Source of the DNA: Streptomyces cavernae
GTDB taxonomy: Bacteria > Actinomycetota > Actinomycetes > Streptomycetales > Streptomycetaceae
NCBI RefSeq assembly: GCF_004023625.1
Contig: NZ_RPDJ01000014.1
Span: 124,001-188,000, forward strand
Direction of reading: 5' to 3'
Length of the DNA: 64,000 nucleotides
A program made the translations under genes and the position numbers. Every line of letters begins with the position of its first letter. Position 1 is the stretch's first letter. Below, in pieces: positions 34,811-45,000 of this stretch. The notes below the pieces were generated by a model. That model ran no database searches, was not told where the DNA came from, and was given only the letters and a program-made list of their open reading frames with translations.

Positions 34811-34844
34811 CGACCCCCTGTGCTCGGTGGCACACAGGGGGTCG
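34811..34844. terminator. hairpin terminator between convergent genes
   Basis: CGACCCCCTGTG at 34811-34822 pairs perfectly over 12 bp with 34833-34844 (ten-base loop). It stands between the acetate-transporter-family gene and glmS, which converge. Confidence 0.8.
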
Positions 34845-34902
34845 TTCACTTGGCCTCTCTCCTGAAGAGGCGTCAGCAGCCCTCCCGGCAGCGGTATTTC
34901 GG

Positions 34903-36720
34903 CTACTCCACCGTCACCGACTTCGCCAGGTTCCGCGGCTTGTCGATGTCCCGGCCCAGCGCCAACGCCGTGTGGTAGGCGAGCAGTTGCAGCGGAATGC
35001 CCATCAGGATCGGGTCCAGCTCGTCCTCGTTCTTCGGGACGACGACCGTCTGGTCGGCCTTCTCCTGCTCCTGGTGCGCCACCGCGAGGATCTTGCCGCT
35101 GCGGGCCTTGATCTCCTCCAGGGCGGCACGGTTCTTCTCCAGCAGGTCGTCGTCGGGGACGATCGCGACCGTCGGCATGGCGGGCTCGATGAGCGCCAGC
35201 GGGCCGTGCTTGAGCTCGGAGGCGGGGTAGGCCTCGGCGTGGATGTAAGAGACCTCCTTGAGCTTCAGGGAGGCCTCACGGGCCACCGGGTAGCCCCGGA
35301 CGCGGCCGATGAAGAGCATCGAGCGGGCCTCGGCGAACTGCTCGGCCAGCTTCTTGATCTCCTCCTCCTGCGTCAGGATCTCGGAGATCTGCGCGGGCAG
35401 CTTCCTGAGGCCCTCGATGATCCGCTTGCCGTCGCGGACCGACAGGTCCCGGGTGCGGCCGAGGTGCAGCGCGAGCAGCGCGAAGGCGACCGTGGTGTTG
35501 GTGAAGCACTTGGTGGACACCACGCAGACCTCGGGGCCCGCGTGGACGTAGATGCCGCCGTCCGCCTCACGGGCGATCGCGGAGCCCACCACGTTGACGA
35601 CGCCGAGCACCCGGGCGCCCTTGCGCTTGAGCTCCTGCACCGCCGCGAGCACGTCGTAGGTCTCACCGGACTGCGAAACGGCCACGTACAGCGTGTCGGG
35701 GTCGACGACCGCGTTGCGGTAGCGGAACTCGGAGGCCGGCTCGGCGTCGGCGGGGATACGGGCCAGCTCCTCGATCATCTGGGCGCCGATCATGCCCGCG
35801 TGGTACGAGGTGCCGCAGCCGAGGATCTTCACCCGGCGGATCTGGCGCGCCTCACGGGCGTCCAGGTTGAGCCCGCCGAGGTGCACGGTGGAGAACCGGT
35901 CGTCGATGCGGCCGCGCAGCACGCGGTCCACGGCGTCGGCCTGCTCGTGGATCTCCTTGTGCATGTACGTGTCGTGGCCGCCCATGTCGTACGACGCCGC
36001 CTCCCACTCCACGGTGGTCGGCTCGGCGGTCGTGCGGGTGCCCTCGGTGGTGTACGTACGGAAGTCGTCGGCCTTGAGGGTGGCCATCTCGCCGTCATTC
36101 AGCGTCACGATCTGCCGGGTGTGGGCGACCAGCGCGGCGATGTCCGAGGCGACGAACATCTCCTTCTCGCCGATGCCGAGGACGACCGGGGAGCCGTTGC
36201 GGGCCACCACGATGCGGTCCGGGAAGTCGGCGTGCATGACGGCGATGCCGTAGGTGCCCTCGATCAGGCGCAGCGCCTGGCGGACCTTCTCCTCCAGGGT
36301 CTCGGCCTGCGAACGCGCGATGAGGTGCGTGATGACCTCGGTGTCGGTCTCGGAGAGGAACTCCACGCCGTCCGCGGTCAGTTTGGCGCGCAGGTCGGAG
36401 GCATTGTCGATGATGCCGTTGTGGACGACGGCGACCTTGCCCTCGACGTCGAGGTGGGGGTGTGCGTTCTCGTCGGACGGAGCGCCGTGGGTGGCCCAGC
36501 GGGTGTGCGCGATACCGGTGGTGCCCGCGAACCGCTTGGGAACGCGTGCCTCCAGGTCACGGACGCGGCCCTTGCCCTTGACCATCTTCAGCTTGCCGCT
36601 CGTCGGCGTGGTGACGACGATGCCCGCGGAGTCGTACCCCCGGTACTCCAGCCGCTGCAGTCCCTCCAGCAGCAGCGGTGCGACGTCCCGTCGGCCGATG
36701 TATCCGACAATTCCGCACAT
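34903..36720 (-). CDS. glmS: glutamine-fructose-6-phosphate aminotransferase
   Basis: A 605-residue cytoplasmic enzyme that makes glucosamine-6-phosphate from fructose-6-phosphate and glutamine, the first step to UDP-GlcNAc. The N-terminus MCGIVGYIGRRD gives the catalytic Cys after Met removal; RLEYRGYDSAGI and HTRWATHGAP complete the glutaminase site. Two SIS sugar-isomerase domains follow (GCGTSYHAG; VSQSGETYDVL), and the C-terminus PRNLAKSVTVE is invariant in the family. Length is normal. There may be a second glmS elsewhere, as many Streptomyces have two. A small gene lies 13 bases upstream in the same direction. Confidence 0.97.
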   Translation of the reverse strand: MCGIVGYIGRRDVAPLLLEGLQRLEYRGYDSAGIVVTTPTSGKLKMVKGKGRVRDLEARVPKRFAGTTGIAHTRWATHGAPSDENAHPHLDVEGKVAVVHNGIIDNASDLRAKLTADGVEFLSETDTEVITHLIARSQAETLEEKVRQALRLIEGTYGIAVMHADFPDRIVVARNGSPVVLGIGEKEMFVASDIAALVAHTRQIVTLNDGEMATLKADDFRTYTTEGTRTTAEPTTVEWEAASYDMGGHDTYMHKEIHEQADAVDRVLRGRIDDRFSTVHLGGLNLDAREARQIRRVKILGCGTSYHAGMIGAQMIEELARIPADAEPASEFRYRNAVVDPDTLYVAVSQSGETYDVLAAVQELKRKGARVLGVVNVVGSAIAREADGGIYVHAGPEVCVVSTKCFTNTTVAFALLALHLGRTRDLSVRDGKRIIEGLRKLPAQISEILTQEEEIKKLAEQFAEARSMLFIGRVRGYPVAREASLKLKEVSYIHAEAYPASELKHGPLALIEPAMPTVAIVPDDDLLEKNRAALEEIKARSGKILAVAHQEQEKADQTVVVPKNEDELDPILMGIPLQLLAYHTALALGRDIDKPRNLAKSVTVE

Positions 36721-36733
36721 AAAAGTGGTTCCC

Positions 36734-36991
36734 CTACCCGTAGACGATGCGGCGCAGCTGCCTCAGCGAGAGCTCGGGCGGCGCCACCGCGCGGTATTTC
36801 AGGTCCGCCTCGATCCGTTCGAAGATCGCCGCGTTCACCAGGCCCTGACCCTGGAGCTCGCGATGGCGGCGACGGACGTATTCCTCGGTCGTCTCGTCGA
36901 AGTACGCGAGGACGTCCTGTACGACTCGCTGCGCCTCACCACGGCTGAGCGGGGTGGAGCGCGTCAGATGATCGACAAGTTCCTCGTGCAC
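36734..36991 (-). CDS. small conserved protein upstream of glmS
   Basis: An 85-residue, helical, acidic protein of unknown function, 13 bases before glmS and probably cotranscribed with it. I chose the GTG at 36991, with AGGA about ten bases upstream; the frame is open to an ATG at 37069, but that longer form would include a TTA codon and a non-conserved-looking start. The core reads VVQDVLAYFDETTEEYVRRRHRELQ and ends LRQLRRIVYG. No motif is recognised. Confidence 0.5.
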   Translation of the reverse strand: MHEELVDHLTRSTPLSRGEAQRVVQDVLAYFDETTEEYVRRRHRELQGQGLVNAAIFERIEADLKYRAVAPPELSLRQLRRIVYG

Positions 36992-37100
36992 CCGTCGATC
37001 CTGAGGTAAAGCGACGGCAATCGCAAGATTTCTGCCCGATTTCGGGCAGGGTTCTGTTGAAACTCTCATGGGAGGCGCCTCCGGCTGGAAGCGCCGCCCC

Positions 37101-38100
37101 TCAGGTCTCGTGCGATGCGGTGGTCCGGATCGGGGGTGTGGTGGGGAACCTCCGTCGCCAGACGAGCGACACGTACACCAGCGCCACCAGCACCGGCACC
37201 TCGATCAGCTGACCCACCACACCCGAAGGCGCCTGGCCGCTGGTGATGCCGAAAGTGGCGATCGCGACGGCGATGGCCAGCTCGAAGTTGTTGCCCGCGG
37301 CAGTGAAGGCGAGGGTGGCGGTGCGGTCGTAGGGCAGGCCGATGGCCCTGCCCAGGGCGAAGCTCCCGAACCACATCAGGGCGAAGTACGCGAGCAACGG
37401 CACCGCGATGCGGGCGACGTCCAGCGGCTGGGAGGTGATCCTCTTCCCCTGCAGGGCGAAGAGGATGATGACGGTGAACAGCAGCCCTTACAGCGCCCAG
37501 GGGGCGACCTTCGGCAGGAAGCCGTTCTCGTACCGCTCCCGGCCGAGTCTCCTCTCGCCGATGCGGCGGGTGAGGAAGCCCGCGACGAGCGGAACACCCA
37601 GGAAGACCACGACGTTCAGGGCGATCTTCCCCATGGAGATGTCGAGGCGCTCGCCGTCACCCAGGCCCAGCCGGCCGGGCAGCCAGTCGATGTAGAACCA
37701 GCCGAGCACGCCGAACGCCAGCACTTGGAAGAGGGAGTTGAGCGTCACCAGCACGGCGGCGGCTTCACGGTCGCCGTGGGCCAGGTCGTTCCAGACGATG
37801 ACCATGGCGATGCAGCGGGCGAGACCCGACGATGACCAGGCCGGTGCGGTACTCGGGCAGGTCGGGCAGGAAGATCCACGCCAGGGCGAACATCACGGTG
37901 GGGCCGACGAACCAGTTGACGATCAGGGAGGCGGCCATCAGCCTGCGGTCGCCGGTGACCGCGTCGAGTTTGTCGTAGCGCACCTTGGCCGGCACGGGAT
38001 ACATCATGACCAGCAGCCCGATCGCTATCGGCAGGGAGGCACCACCGATTTCGACACTCGCCAAGGCGCCGTTCAGTCCCGGGACGAGGCAGCAACCGCG
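37101..38100 (-). pseudogene. ACR3-type arsenite efflux permease, inactivated
   Basis: Translation in two frames gives long stretches of an ACR3 (arsenical resistance ArsB/bile-acid-symporter superfamily) permease: GALASVEIGGASLPIAIGLL, VPAKVRYDKLDAVTGDRR, then VIVWNDLAHGDREAAAVL, and at the end TAAGNNFELAIAVAIATFG. Three lesions are visible. An extra G near 37832 (GTCGGGTCTCGCC where GTCGGTCTCGCC is expected) shifts the frame. A TAA at 37490-37488 replaces the Tyr codon expected in WAL-Y-GLLFT. The N-terminal ~45 residues, including the first membrane helix, are missing before about 38100. No other ars gene is nearby. Confidence 0.85.
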
Positions 38101-38493
38101 GTACCACCACTCCGCGGCCACGCCACCACCTGTTCGGGGGACGGCGATGAACACCAACTCCTCGCGCGGCAAGGGTCGTTGGATACCGGCCCCGCACCCT
38201 CGCATCGGTCGGCTGACGCCGAGGCAGCACCGAGGCAGCCGGCCCGCGCCCTCCCATCGGTTCGCTGACGCGGGAGGCAGCCGACCGGATGATCCCCCGT
38301 CGACGCCCCCTCCCGGACCCAGCAGAGCCAGCCGGAGTCCCGCAGCCTGGCCCCGCCGAACTGTTCGCCGGGGCCTCGCGGTCTGCCTGAGGTGCGTACG
38401 ACCGCCGAGCCGGCGGACGAGGTCCTCCGGCGCCGCTCGCACTGGTCGTGGGACTCCGCGGGCGCTGCCGCGCTGCGGGCGGCGGCGGCCTGC
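38101..38493. other. gene-free junction between core region and hydrogenase island
   Basis: The 393 bases hold no recognisable gene. An imperfect direct repeat of about 25 bp (CATCGGTCGGCTGACGC near 38203 and CATCGGTTCGCTGACGC near 38256) is present. It probably contains decayed sequence from whatever once preceded the arsenite permease. Confidence 0.45.
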
Positions 38494-39570
38494 CTACCGG
38501 TCGTTGCAGGAGTAGCAGGGGTCGATGGATGCCTGGATGAGCGGCAGGTCGGAGATGCTCTCGCCGACGGCCATGAGCGGGACCGTCGGCATGTTGACGA
38601 AGGTGGGGGTCCGGACCCGGACCCGTACGGGCACGTCGGTCCCGTCGGACGCCAGGTAGTAGAACACCTCGCCGCGGGGCGCCTCGACCCGGACCGATGC
38701 CTCACCTGCGGGCACCGACGGGTACAGCGGCCCTCCGATCGGTCCGGCAGGCATCGTCTCGACGGCCTGCTCGATCAGACGGCAGCTCTGCAGGATCTCC
38801 GAGGCGCGCACGACGATCCGTGCGAGGACGTCGCCCTCGTCCCGCACCGGGACGTCGAAGTCGAGCTTGTCGTACGCCTCGTACGGAGCGGATCTGCGGA
38901 TGTCCTGGGTGAGGCCGGAGGCCCGGGCCAGGGGGCCGACGGCGCCGTGCGCGAGGGCGTCGTCCCGGCTGAGGACGCCGACGCCCGCGCAACGAGCCCG
39001 CACGGTCGGGTCGCCGGTCATGATCGGGATCAGTTTCCCGGACGTGGTCTTCTCGATCGTGCGGACCGCGGCCAGAACGGCCCCGGGGTCGCTGATGTCG
39101 CGGTTGACTCCGCCCGGCCGGTTCATCGCGTAGTTGACGCGGTTGCCGGAGATCCTCTCGAGGATGTCCATCACCTGTTCCCGGAGGGAGAAGCAGGTCA
39201 TGAACAGGGTCTCGAAGCCGATGAGGTTGCAGGCGACGCCGGCCCAGAGCAGGTGGCTGTGCAGCCGCTCGGCCTCGGCGATGACGACCCGGATGTACTG
39301 GGCCCGGTCGGGCACCTCGAGCCCGGCGATCTTCTCGACCGCCCGCGAGAACATCAGCGTGTGCACATTGCTGCAGATGCCGCAGACGCGTTCGAGCAGG
39401 GCGATGTCCTGCGTGTAGCTCTTGCGCTCGGCCAGCCACTCGATGCCCCGGAAGTTGAAGCCCACGACGACGGAGGCATCGGTGATCCGCTCGCCCTCGC
39501 AGGTGACTTCCACCTTGTAGGGCTCTTCCAGGGCCGGGTGGAACGGCCCGATCGGGACGACGGGACTCAT
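38494..39570 (-). CDS. group-4 (Ech/Hyf-like) [NiFe] hydrogenase large subunit
   Basis: A 358-residue catalytic subunit. Both nickel-iron motifs are intact: RVCGICSNVH with Cys63 and Cys66, and DPCYSC with Cys352 and Cys355. The sequence is homologous to NuoD of Complex I but NuoD lacks these cysteines, so this is a hydrogenase. The DPCxSC form is that of membrane-bound, ion-translocating group-4 enzymes. The protein ends three residues after the last Cys (CNDR), so it has no C-terminal extension to be cleaved by a maturation protease. The ATG at 39570 overlaps the upstream NuoC-like gene by four bases. It is the last gene of the aldehyde oxidoreductase-hydrogenase operon. Confidence 0.92.
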   Translation of the reverse strand: MSPVVPIGPFHPALEEPYKVEVTCEGERITDASVVVGFNFRGIEWLAERKSYTQDIALLERVCGICSNVHTLMFSRAVEKIAGLEVPDRAQYIRVVIAEAERLHSHLLWAGVACNLIGFETLFMTCFSLREQVMDILERISGNRVNYAMNRPGGVNRDISDPGAVLAAVRTIEKTTSGKLIPIMTGDPTVRARCAGVGVLSRDDALAHGAVGPLARASGLTQDIRRSAPYEAYDKLDFDVPVRDEGDVLARIVVRASEILQSCRLIEQAVETMPAGPIGGPLYPSVPAGEASVRVEAPRGEVFYYLASDGTDVPVRVRVRTPTFVNMPTVPLMAVGESISDLPLIQASIDPCYSCNDR

Positions 39571-40037
39571 CGGGGTTCACCCTCCTCGACCGCGATCGCC
39601 GCATGAGCGGTCCGCGCGGGGTCGGCTTCGTTTCCTTGCTGCCGTGTGCGGGCGAACAGACCGGGCGGGTCACCCTCGCGCAGCATCAGAGGCGGTGTCG
39701 TGGAACGGCCGTCGAACTCCAGGCCGTAGTAGTCGTGGATCTCGCGCTCGACCCAGTCCGCGCCCGGCACGATGTCGCTGATGGTGGGGACATGTCCTGA
39801 CATCACCGTCGTGGACAGGTTGAGCAGTTCGCCGTCGGCGTCCCAGTGGTAGATGATCCGCAGCGCGTCCCCGGCCTCCGGTACCGCCGTGATCGTGACG
39901 AGCCGGACCACGTTCTCCCGCATCAGCCGAGCCATGGCACGGACGTCGAGGTCCGGCCAGGCGGCCCAGTACCCGGTGGCGGTGGGTGCGCAGGGCGCGT
40001 CGTCGTCCAGCTTCCGCAGGAGTGCCTCAACGTCCAT
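39567..40037 (-). CDS. hydrogenase subunit, NuoC/EchD-like
   Basis: A 156-residue soluble subunit homologous to the 30-kDa subunit of Complex I. The signature DWVEREIHDYYGLEFDGR (ExExxDxxG/FxG type) is near residues 97-114. It normally sits in the peripheral arm against the large subunit. The C-terminal 40 residues are poorly conserved. It overlaps the ferredoxin-like gene upstream by 11 bases and the large-subunit gene downstream by four. In some hydrogenases this domain is fused to the large subunit (HycE); here they are separate, as in Ech. Confidence 0.88.
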   Translation of the reverse strand: MDVEALLRKLDDDAPCAPTATGYWAAWPDLDVRAMARLMRENVVRLVTITAVPEAGDALRIIYHWDADGELLNLSTTVMSGHVPTISDIVPGADWVEREIHDYYGLEFDGRSTTPPLMLREGDPPGLFARTRQQGNEADPARTAHAAIAVEEGEPR

Positions 40038-40572
40038 GGCTCCTCCCTTCCGACCGCCCTGCGTCGCTCATGACGGAGAACGTCTTTCTCATCACCTCGG
40101 CGGTCACCTGCCGTCGGCAGTGCTCACAGAGCCGGGCCCGCCGGCGCAGCTCTTCGGTGCGCTCTCCGTAGGCGGTGCTGACGAGGTTCTCGCTGTACGG
40201 CATCGCGGGCTTGCCGCACTCCGCGCAGGGCGGGTAGTCGATGACCGTGGTGTCTGTCTGCTCGTGGGGGCTGTGGGCCCACGCGCCCCGGTCCGACACC
40301 TGGCGGAGCGCGTCGACGGGGCAGTACTGGACGCAGAACCCGCAGAACGTGCAGCGTGCCGGGTCGTAGACCCAGGCGCAGGAGCTCTCCGCGGGGCGCA
40401 GTTCGATGGCGGCCGACACACACACCTGCGTGCAGATCCCGCAGGCGACGCATGCGGCGGCATCGTTGGTCACGTGCCCGCGGTATTCGGCCGGCGGTGG
40501 CTCCCGGTCCGGGAACCGCTGGGTCAGCGGGCGCCGGATCCAGTTGCCGCCGATCAGATGGAGGATGTTCAT
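40027..40572 (-). CDS. hydrogenase ferredoxin subunit, NuoI/HycF-like
   Basis: A 181-residue iron-sulfur protein with two [4Fe-4S] motifs: Cys41, 44, 47, 51 (CVACGICTQVC, where the usual final Pro is Val) and Cys74, 77, 80, 84 (CTFCGFCVQYCP). It relays electrons to the small subunit. The C-terminal part adds PPCAECGKP and LCEHCRRQV, two CxxC pairs that may bind zinc, as in HycF. The ATG at 40572 lies 11 bases after the NuoH-like gene. The N-terminus NWIRRPLTQRFPDREPP matches the group-4/NuoI pattern. Confidence 0.9.
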   Translation of the reverse strand: MNILHLIGGNWIRRPLTQRFPDREPPPAEYRGHVTNDAAACVACGICTQVCVSAAIELRPAESSCAWVYDPARCTFCGFCVQYCPVDALRQVSDRGAWAHSPHEQTDTTVIDYPPCAECGKPAMPYSENLVSTAYGERTEELRRRARLCEHCRRQVTAEVMRKTFSVMSDAGRSEGRSHGR

Positions 40573-40583
40573 GGCGAGGGCTC

Positions 40584-41489
40584 CTAGATTCCGGCGTAGG
40601 CGAGGACGAGGGCGGATGCGGCGGGGACGAGTGCCCACAGCCAGAACCACCGGGCGGTCTGGGCGAGCTTCAGGCGGGCCGTCGCGGCAGCCGTGGCGGA
40701 GAGCAGGACCACGACCAGCAGCGACAGCCCGAGGAACACCAGGACCCGCACCGGCCAGCCGAGACCCGTGACCGGCAGACTGAGCGCGGCCACCAGCCCG
40801 ACCAGCGCCACCCATTCCAGGCTGTGAGCGAGCTCCCACATCGCCAGACGCGGCCCGTCGTACTCGGTGGTCGCCCCCGCGTAGATCTCCTGCTCGGCGC
40901 CGGCGATCGAGAACGGGTTGAGGTGCAACTTGGCCGGGAGGCAGATCAGGATCGCCAGCAGAGCGAGCACCCGTACCGGCCAACTGCCTTCCAGCGCCGC
41001 CCCGTTGAGGGACAGGCCGCTGCTGTGTGCGAGCGCGATCAGCGCGGTGAGGAAGGGCAGGTTGTAGGCCGCGGTCATGATCGCCTCCCGGGAGGCGCCC
41101 AGGCCTCCCCACAGCGACCGGGACGCGAACCCGCCGAGCACCAGCAGCAGCGGGCCGAGCTCGATCAGTCCGACGAGCAGGACCAGATCTCCGGCGAACC
41201 CGCCGCCGGACGGGACGACCGGCAGCAGCGCGACCGCGCCGAGGGTCGCCACCACGGCACCGGCCGGCAGCGCCGTCATCATCAGCCCCTGCAACGGCGG
41301 CCGTTCGACCGGTCGCTTGCCGAGCAGCTTCACCACGTCGAAGAAGGGCTGGTAGAACGGCGGTCCGAGCCGTCCCTGCAGGCGGGCGTTGATCTTGCGC
41401 TGCATCCACTCCATGAGGAAACCCGCGGCGACGGCGTAGCCGAGGCCGGGGAACACCAGCAACTGGACGGCGGCCCGTACCGATGTCAT
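40584..41489 (-). CDS. hydrogenase membrane anchor, NuoH/EchB/HycD-like
   Basis: A 301-residue integral membrane subunit with about eight helices that holds the peripheral arm on the membrane and links it to the ion path. NuoH-family landmarks are ARLQGRLGPPFYQPFFDVVKLLGK near residue 36 and AGAEQEIYAGATTEYDGPRLAMWELAHSLEW near 205-235, with the conserved acidic residues of the proton channel entry. The ATG at 41489 overlaps the stop of the small-subunit gene (ATGA). Confidence 0.92.
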   Translation of the reverse strand: MTSVRAAVQLLVFPGLGYAVAAGFLMEWMQRKINARLQGRLGPPFYQPFFDVVKLLGKRPVERPPLQGLMMTALPAGAVVATLGAVALLPVVPSGGGFAGDLVLLVGLIELGPLLLVLGGFASRSLWGGLGASREAIMTAAYNLPFLTALIALAHSSGLSLNGAALEGSWPVRVLALLAILICLPAKLHLNPFSIAGAEQEIYAGATTEYDGPRLAMWELAHSLEWVALVGLVAALSLPVTGLGWPVRVLVFLGLSLLVVVLLSATAAATARLKLAQTARWFWLWALVPAASALVLAYAGI

Positions 41490-42055
41490 CTCCGGCCTGC
41501 CTCTCCGGCGGCTTCCGCCGTGAGCGGATCGATCGTGTCCGGATCCGCCGTGTCCGGATCCGCCGTGTCCGGGTCGGCCGTGTCCGGGTCGGCCGGACCT
41601 GGCTGGTGTTCCGGTCGCGGCTTGTCGCCGGCCAGGATCGCGGCGGCCTCGGCGAGACCGGCGATCATCGCGTCCGGCCGCGGCGGGCAGCCGGGAACGT
41701 AGACGTCGACGGGCAGGACGCGGTCGAGGGGACCGACGACGGTGGGACTTCCGGCGAAGACGTTGCAGGAGGTGGGGCAGGACCCGAGCGCCACGACCAC
41801 CTTCGGGTCGGGAACCTGCCCGTAGACCGTCTGCAGCGCCTCGCACGTCGTCCGGGTCACCGGCCCGGACACCAGGATGATGTCGGCGTGTCTCGGGCTG
41901 CCCTCGTGCCGGATGCCCAACTGCTCCATGTCGTAGCGGGGGGTCAGACACGTCAGGAACTCGATGTCGCAGCCGTTGCAGCTACCGGCGTTGGCGTGGA
42001 ACACCCAGGGGGAGCGGCGCCGTGCCGTGCGCATCAGGGATCTGAGGAGTTTCAT
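41486..42055 (-). CDS. hydrogenase small subunit, NuoB/EchC-like
   Basis: A 189-residue subunit that carries the proximal [4Fe-4S] cluster next to the NiFe site. The cluster ligands are Cys26 and Cys29 (GSCNGCDIEF), one Cys in VALGSCPTSC and one in YVPGCPPRP, the NuoB pattern. No signal peptide or C-terminal anchor is seen, as expected for group 4. The C-terminus is odd: four tandem DPDTA repeats (15 bp each, around 41530-41600) form an acidic tail. I chose the ATG at 42055, which overlaps the upstream stop; a GTG at 42067 is in frame. Confidence 0.92.
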   Translation of the reverse strand: MKLLRSLMRTARRRSPWVFHANAGSCNGCDIEFLTCLTPRYDMEQLGIRHEGSPRHADIILVSGPVTRTTCEALQTVYGQVPDPKVVVALGSCPTSCNVFAGSPTVVGPLDRVLPVDVYVPGCPPRPDAMIAGLAEAAAILAGDKPRPEHQPGPADPDTADPDTADPDTADPDTIDPLTAEAAGEAGRR

Positions 42056-45000
42056 CGGACAACCCACTCCTGTAGCAGTCGGGGGAACAGGCCCGTGGCG
42101 AGGACGGCGGTCGACAGGCCGACGAGGGCGATCACCAGGGGAGGCGGCTCACTGGCCCAGACCGAAACCGATCGCGGGCGATCGGGGGGCAGGGGTGGGG
42201 CGTCCGCCGCGCCGCCCCACCACACCAGGGCGACGACACGGGAGTAGGCCAGCACCGACAGGATCGTGGCGACGACGAGCAGGGCCAGCACCGGACCGCT
42301 CTCGTTCAGGGCGGTGGCGTACACCCGCCAGTGGCCGGAGAAACCCGCTGTGAAGGGGACGCCGAGTACGGCCAGGCCGCCGATGAGGAAGCCGGCCGCG
42401 GCCAGCGGGTGTTCCCGGGCGACACCCCGCGAGGACAGGGTCAGGGGGCGGTCGGCCTCGGTTCCGGCGAGCGTCGTGAACAGCAGGGCCATGGCGAGCG
42501 CGTCGGCGGCGGCCCCGGCCATGGCGCCGTCGAGGCCGAACTCTCCGGCCAGCACGATCCCGAGCACCAGGAACCCGGCACCGGTGACGGTGGAGAACGC
42601 GAGCATGCGCTTGACGTCTTGCTGTGCCAGGGCCAGCGCCGCGCCGCCGACGGCCGAGAGCAGGGCGAGCAGGAGCCACGGCCAAGTGGGCGAGAACAGC
42701 CACGGCGAGGTCTGCCGCAGACTGACCAACTCGGCGAACGCGGCGACATCGACGACCGCGACGACGAGTCCGATCAGGGCCGCCGGGGTGCGCGCCGCCA
42801 TCGCGGGCAGCCACACGCAGGCGGGGACCAGCGCCAGCTTGACGGCGAACCCGGCCAGGAGCAGCGCCAGGACCACACGGGCCGGAGCCGTGTCGATGAG
42901 GGCGGTGCCGGTCACCAGGGTGAGGGCGGAGAACACGGCCGCCGCGAGGTAGGCGTTGCGGGCCGCGGTGTCCACACCGGCGAGTACGAGCACGAGGAAG
43001 GCCCCGAACGCGGCGCCCTCCAGAAGGAGCACACGGACCAGCTCGGACGGGACCAGCAGGCCCGGGACGACCAGCAGTCCGGCGACGGCGGCGACCCGGA
43101 CCCACGGCCTGGTCGGCTGGGCGGTGGCCATCGCGAGGAGCAGTCCGCAGAGGGCTGTCACGATCGTCGCGGCCAGGGCCCAGGGCCGGGTCACGTCGAT
43201 GGTTGGCTCGTCGGTCCGTACGACGTCGGCCGCGGCGAGGGCGACGAGGCCCATGGCCACCGCGAGGGCGGTGAGAGCGGCGGCGGCTCGGCGTTCAAGC
43301 CATGCGCCGGCGCGGCCCGCCACGGCGCAGACGCGCAATGTCGCGTGCCAGACGGCCAGGTAGTACAGGTCCGCGTCGCCCCATCGGTAGAACGGCGCGA
43401 GTCCGCGGGAGACGGGGGAGGAGAAGTCGCTGGCGCGCAGGTGGCCGTGGTCCCGCAGCGGCTCCCCACCGGTGAACGATGCGGTGGGAGGCGCCAGGTG
43501 GCTTCCGAGGCCCACCGGCGGGAGGGCGGCCGCGGCGGGGCCTGCGGAGACGAGTTCTCGCGGTTCCCAGGTGGTGGTGGAGGAGGCGGTCGCCGGCAGG
43601 GCGCCGCGGCGACGGAACCGCTGGTGGACGACGGCTCCGCCGACGACCGAGAGCAGCGCCAGGACGAGGCCGCCGGCGAGGAAGGAGCTTCCGGCGGAGG
43701 CGAAGCCGAACCAGCCGACGCCGAGGTTCCCTCGCAGGCCCATGCTGGTCAGCGCCGGGTCGATGAGGTGGTCGAGGGCGAGCTGCGGCGCGATCCCGAG
43801 GACCAGGCAGCCGGCGGCGAGGACGCCGGACCCGATGAGCATGCCCCGGGGCGACTCGTGGGCCTTCGCACTGGCCTCGCCGTCCACGCCGAAGAACAGG
43901 GCGGAGCTGGCCTTCATGAAGGAGAACATGGTCAGGACGCTGACGACCCAGGCGATCAGCGCGGGCACGGTGAAGTCGGCCTGGAGGGCGGCGACGTAGA
44001 GCAGGAGCTTGCTGACGAATCCGTTGAACAGCGGGACGCCCGAGATGCTCGCGGCCGAGATCAGCCACAGCGCTGTTGTGCCCGGCATCCGCCGGCTCAG
44101 GCCGCCGAGGCGGTCCATGTCCCGGGTGCCGGTGGCGTGTTGGACCGCGCCGGCCCCGAGGAACAGGCCGCCCTTGAACAGTCCGTGGTTGAACGTGTGC
44201 AGCAGGGCGGCGGCGACGCCCAGCGGGGTGCCGAGCCCCAGGCCGAGCATCATGTAGCCGATCTGACTGACCGTGTGGAACGCCAGCAGCCGCTTGGCGT
44301 CGTGCTGGATCATCGCGAACAGGACGCCGACGAGCATCGTGACCGTACCGACCCAGACCACGGCGTTCTGCCAGGCGGACGGCCACGGGCCGAAGGAGTG
44401 CATACGGGCGACGAGGTAGACACCGGCCTTGACGTAGACGGCCGCGTGGAGCAGGGCACTGACCGGGGTCGGGGCGGCCATCGCCGAGGGGATCCAGGTG
44501 TGCAGGGGGAACTGCACCGACTTGGCGACGGCGGAGACGAGCATGAGGACGAAGACGCCGCCGGTGAACGCCTCGGCGACCTTGGGGTCCGTCCACAGCG
44601 TGGTGCCGGTGCGGGCGTAGATCACCAGGATGGCGGCGAGGAGGGCGTAGCCGGCGCTGTGGGTCATCACCAGGACCTTGCGCGCCCCCGCTGCCGCCGC
44701 CCTGTCGGTGTACCAGAAGCCGACCAGCAGGAAGGAGCAGAGGCCGACGATCTCCCAGCCGGCGTACATCAGCAGCAGGTCTTCGGCGAACACCAGGGTG
44801 ATCAGACCGGCGATGAAGACCTGCATGATGACGTAGAAGCGGGTGGCGGCGACGTCGTGCGCCATGTACGCCACGGAGTAGAGCAGGATCGCCGCGCCGA
44901 TCGAGGTCGCCATGAAGGCGAACAGCAGGGCGAGTCCGTCGACGTGGAAGCTCAGCGAGACGGGCCCGTCCCACGACCCCAGTCGGCGGTCGAGCACCTC

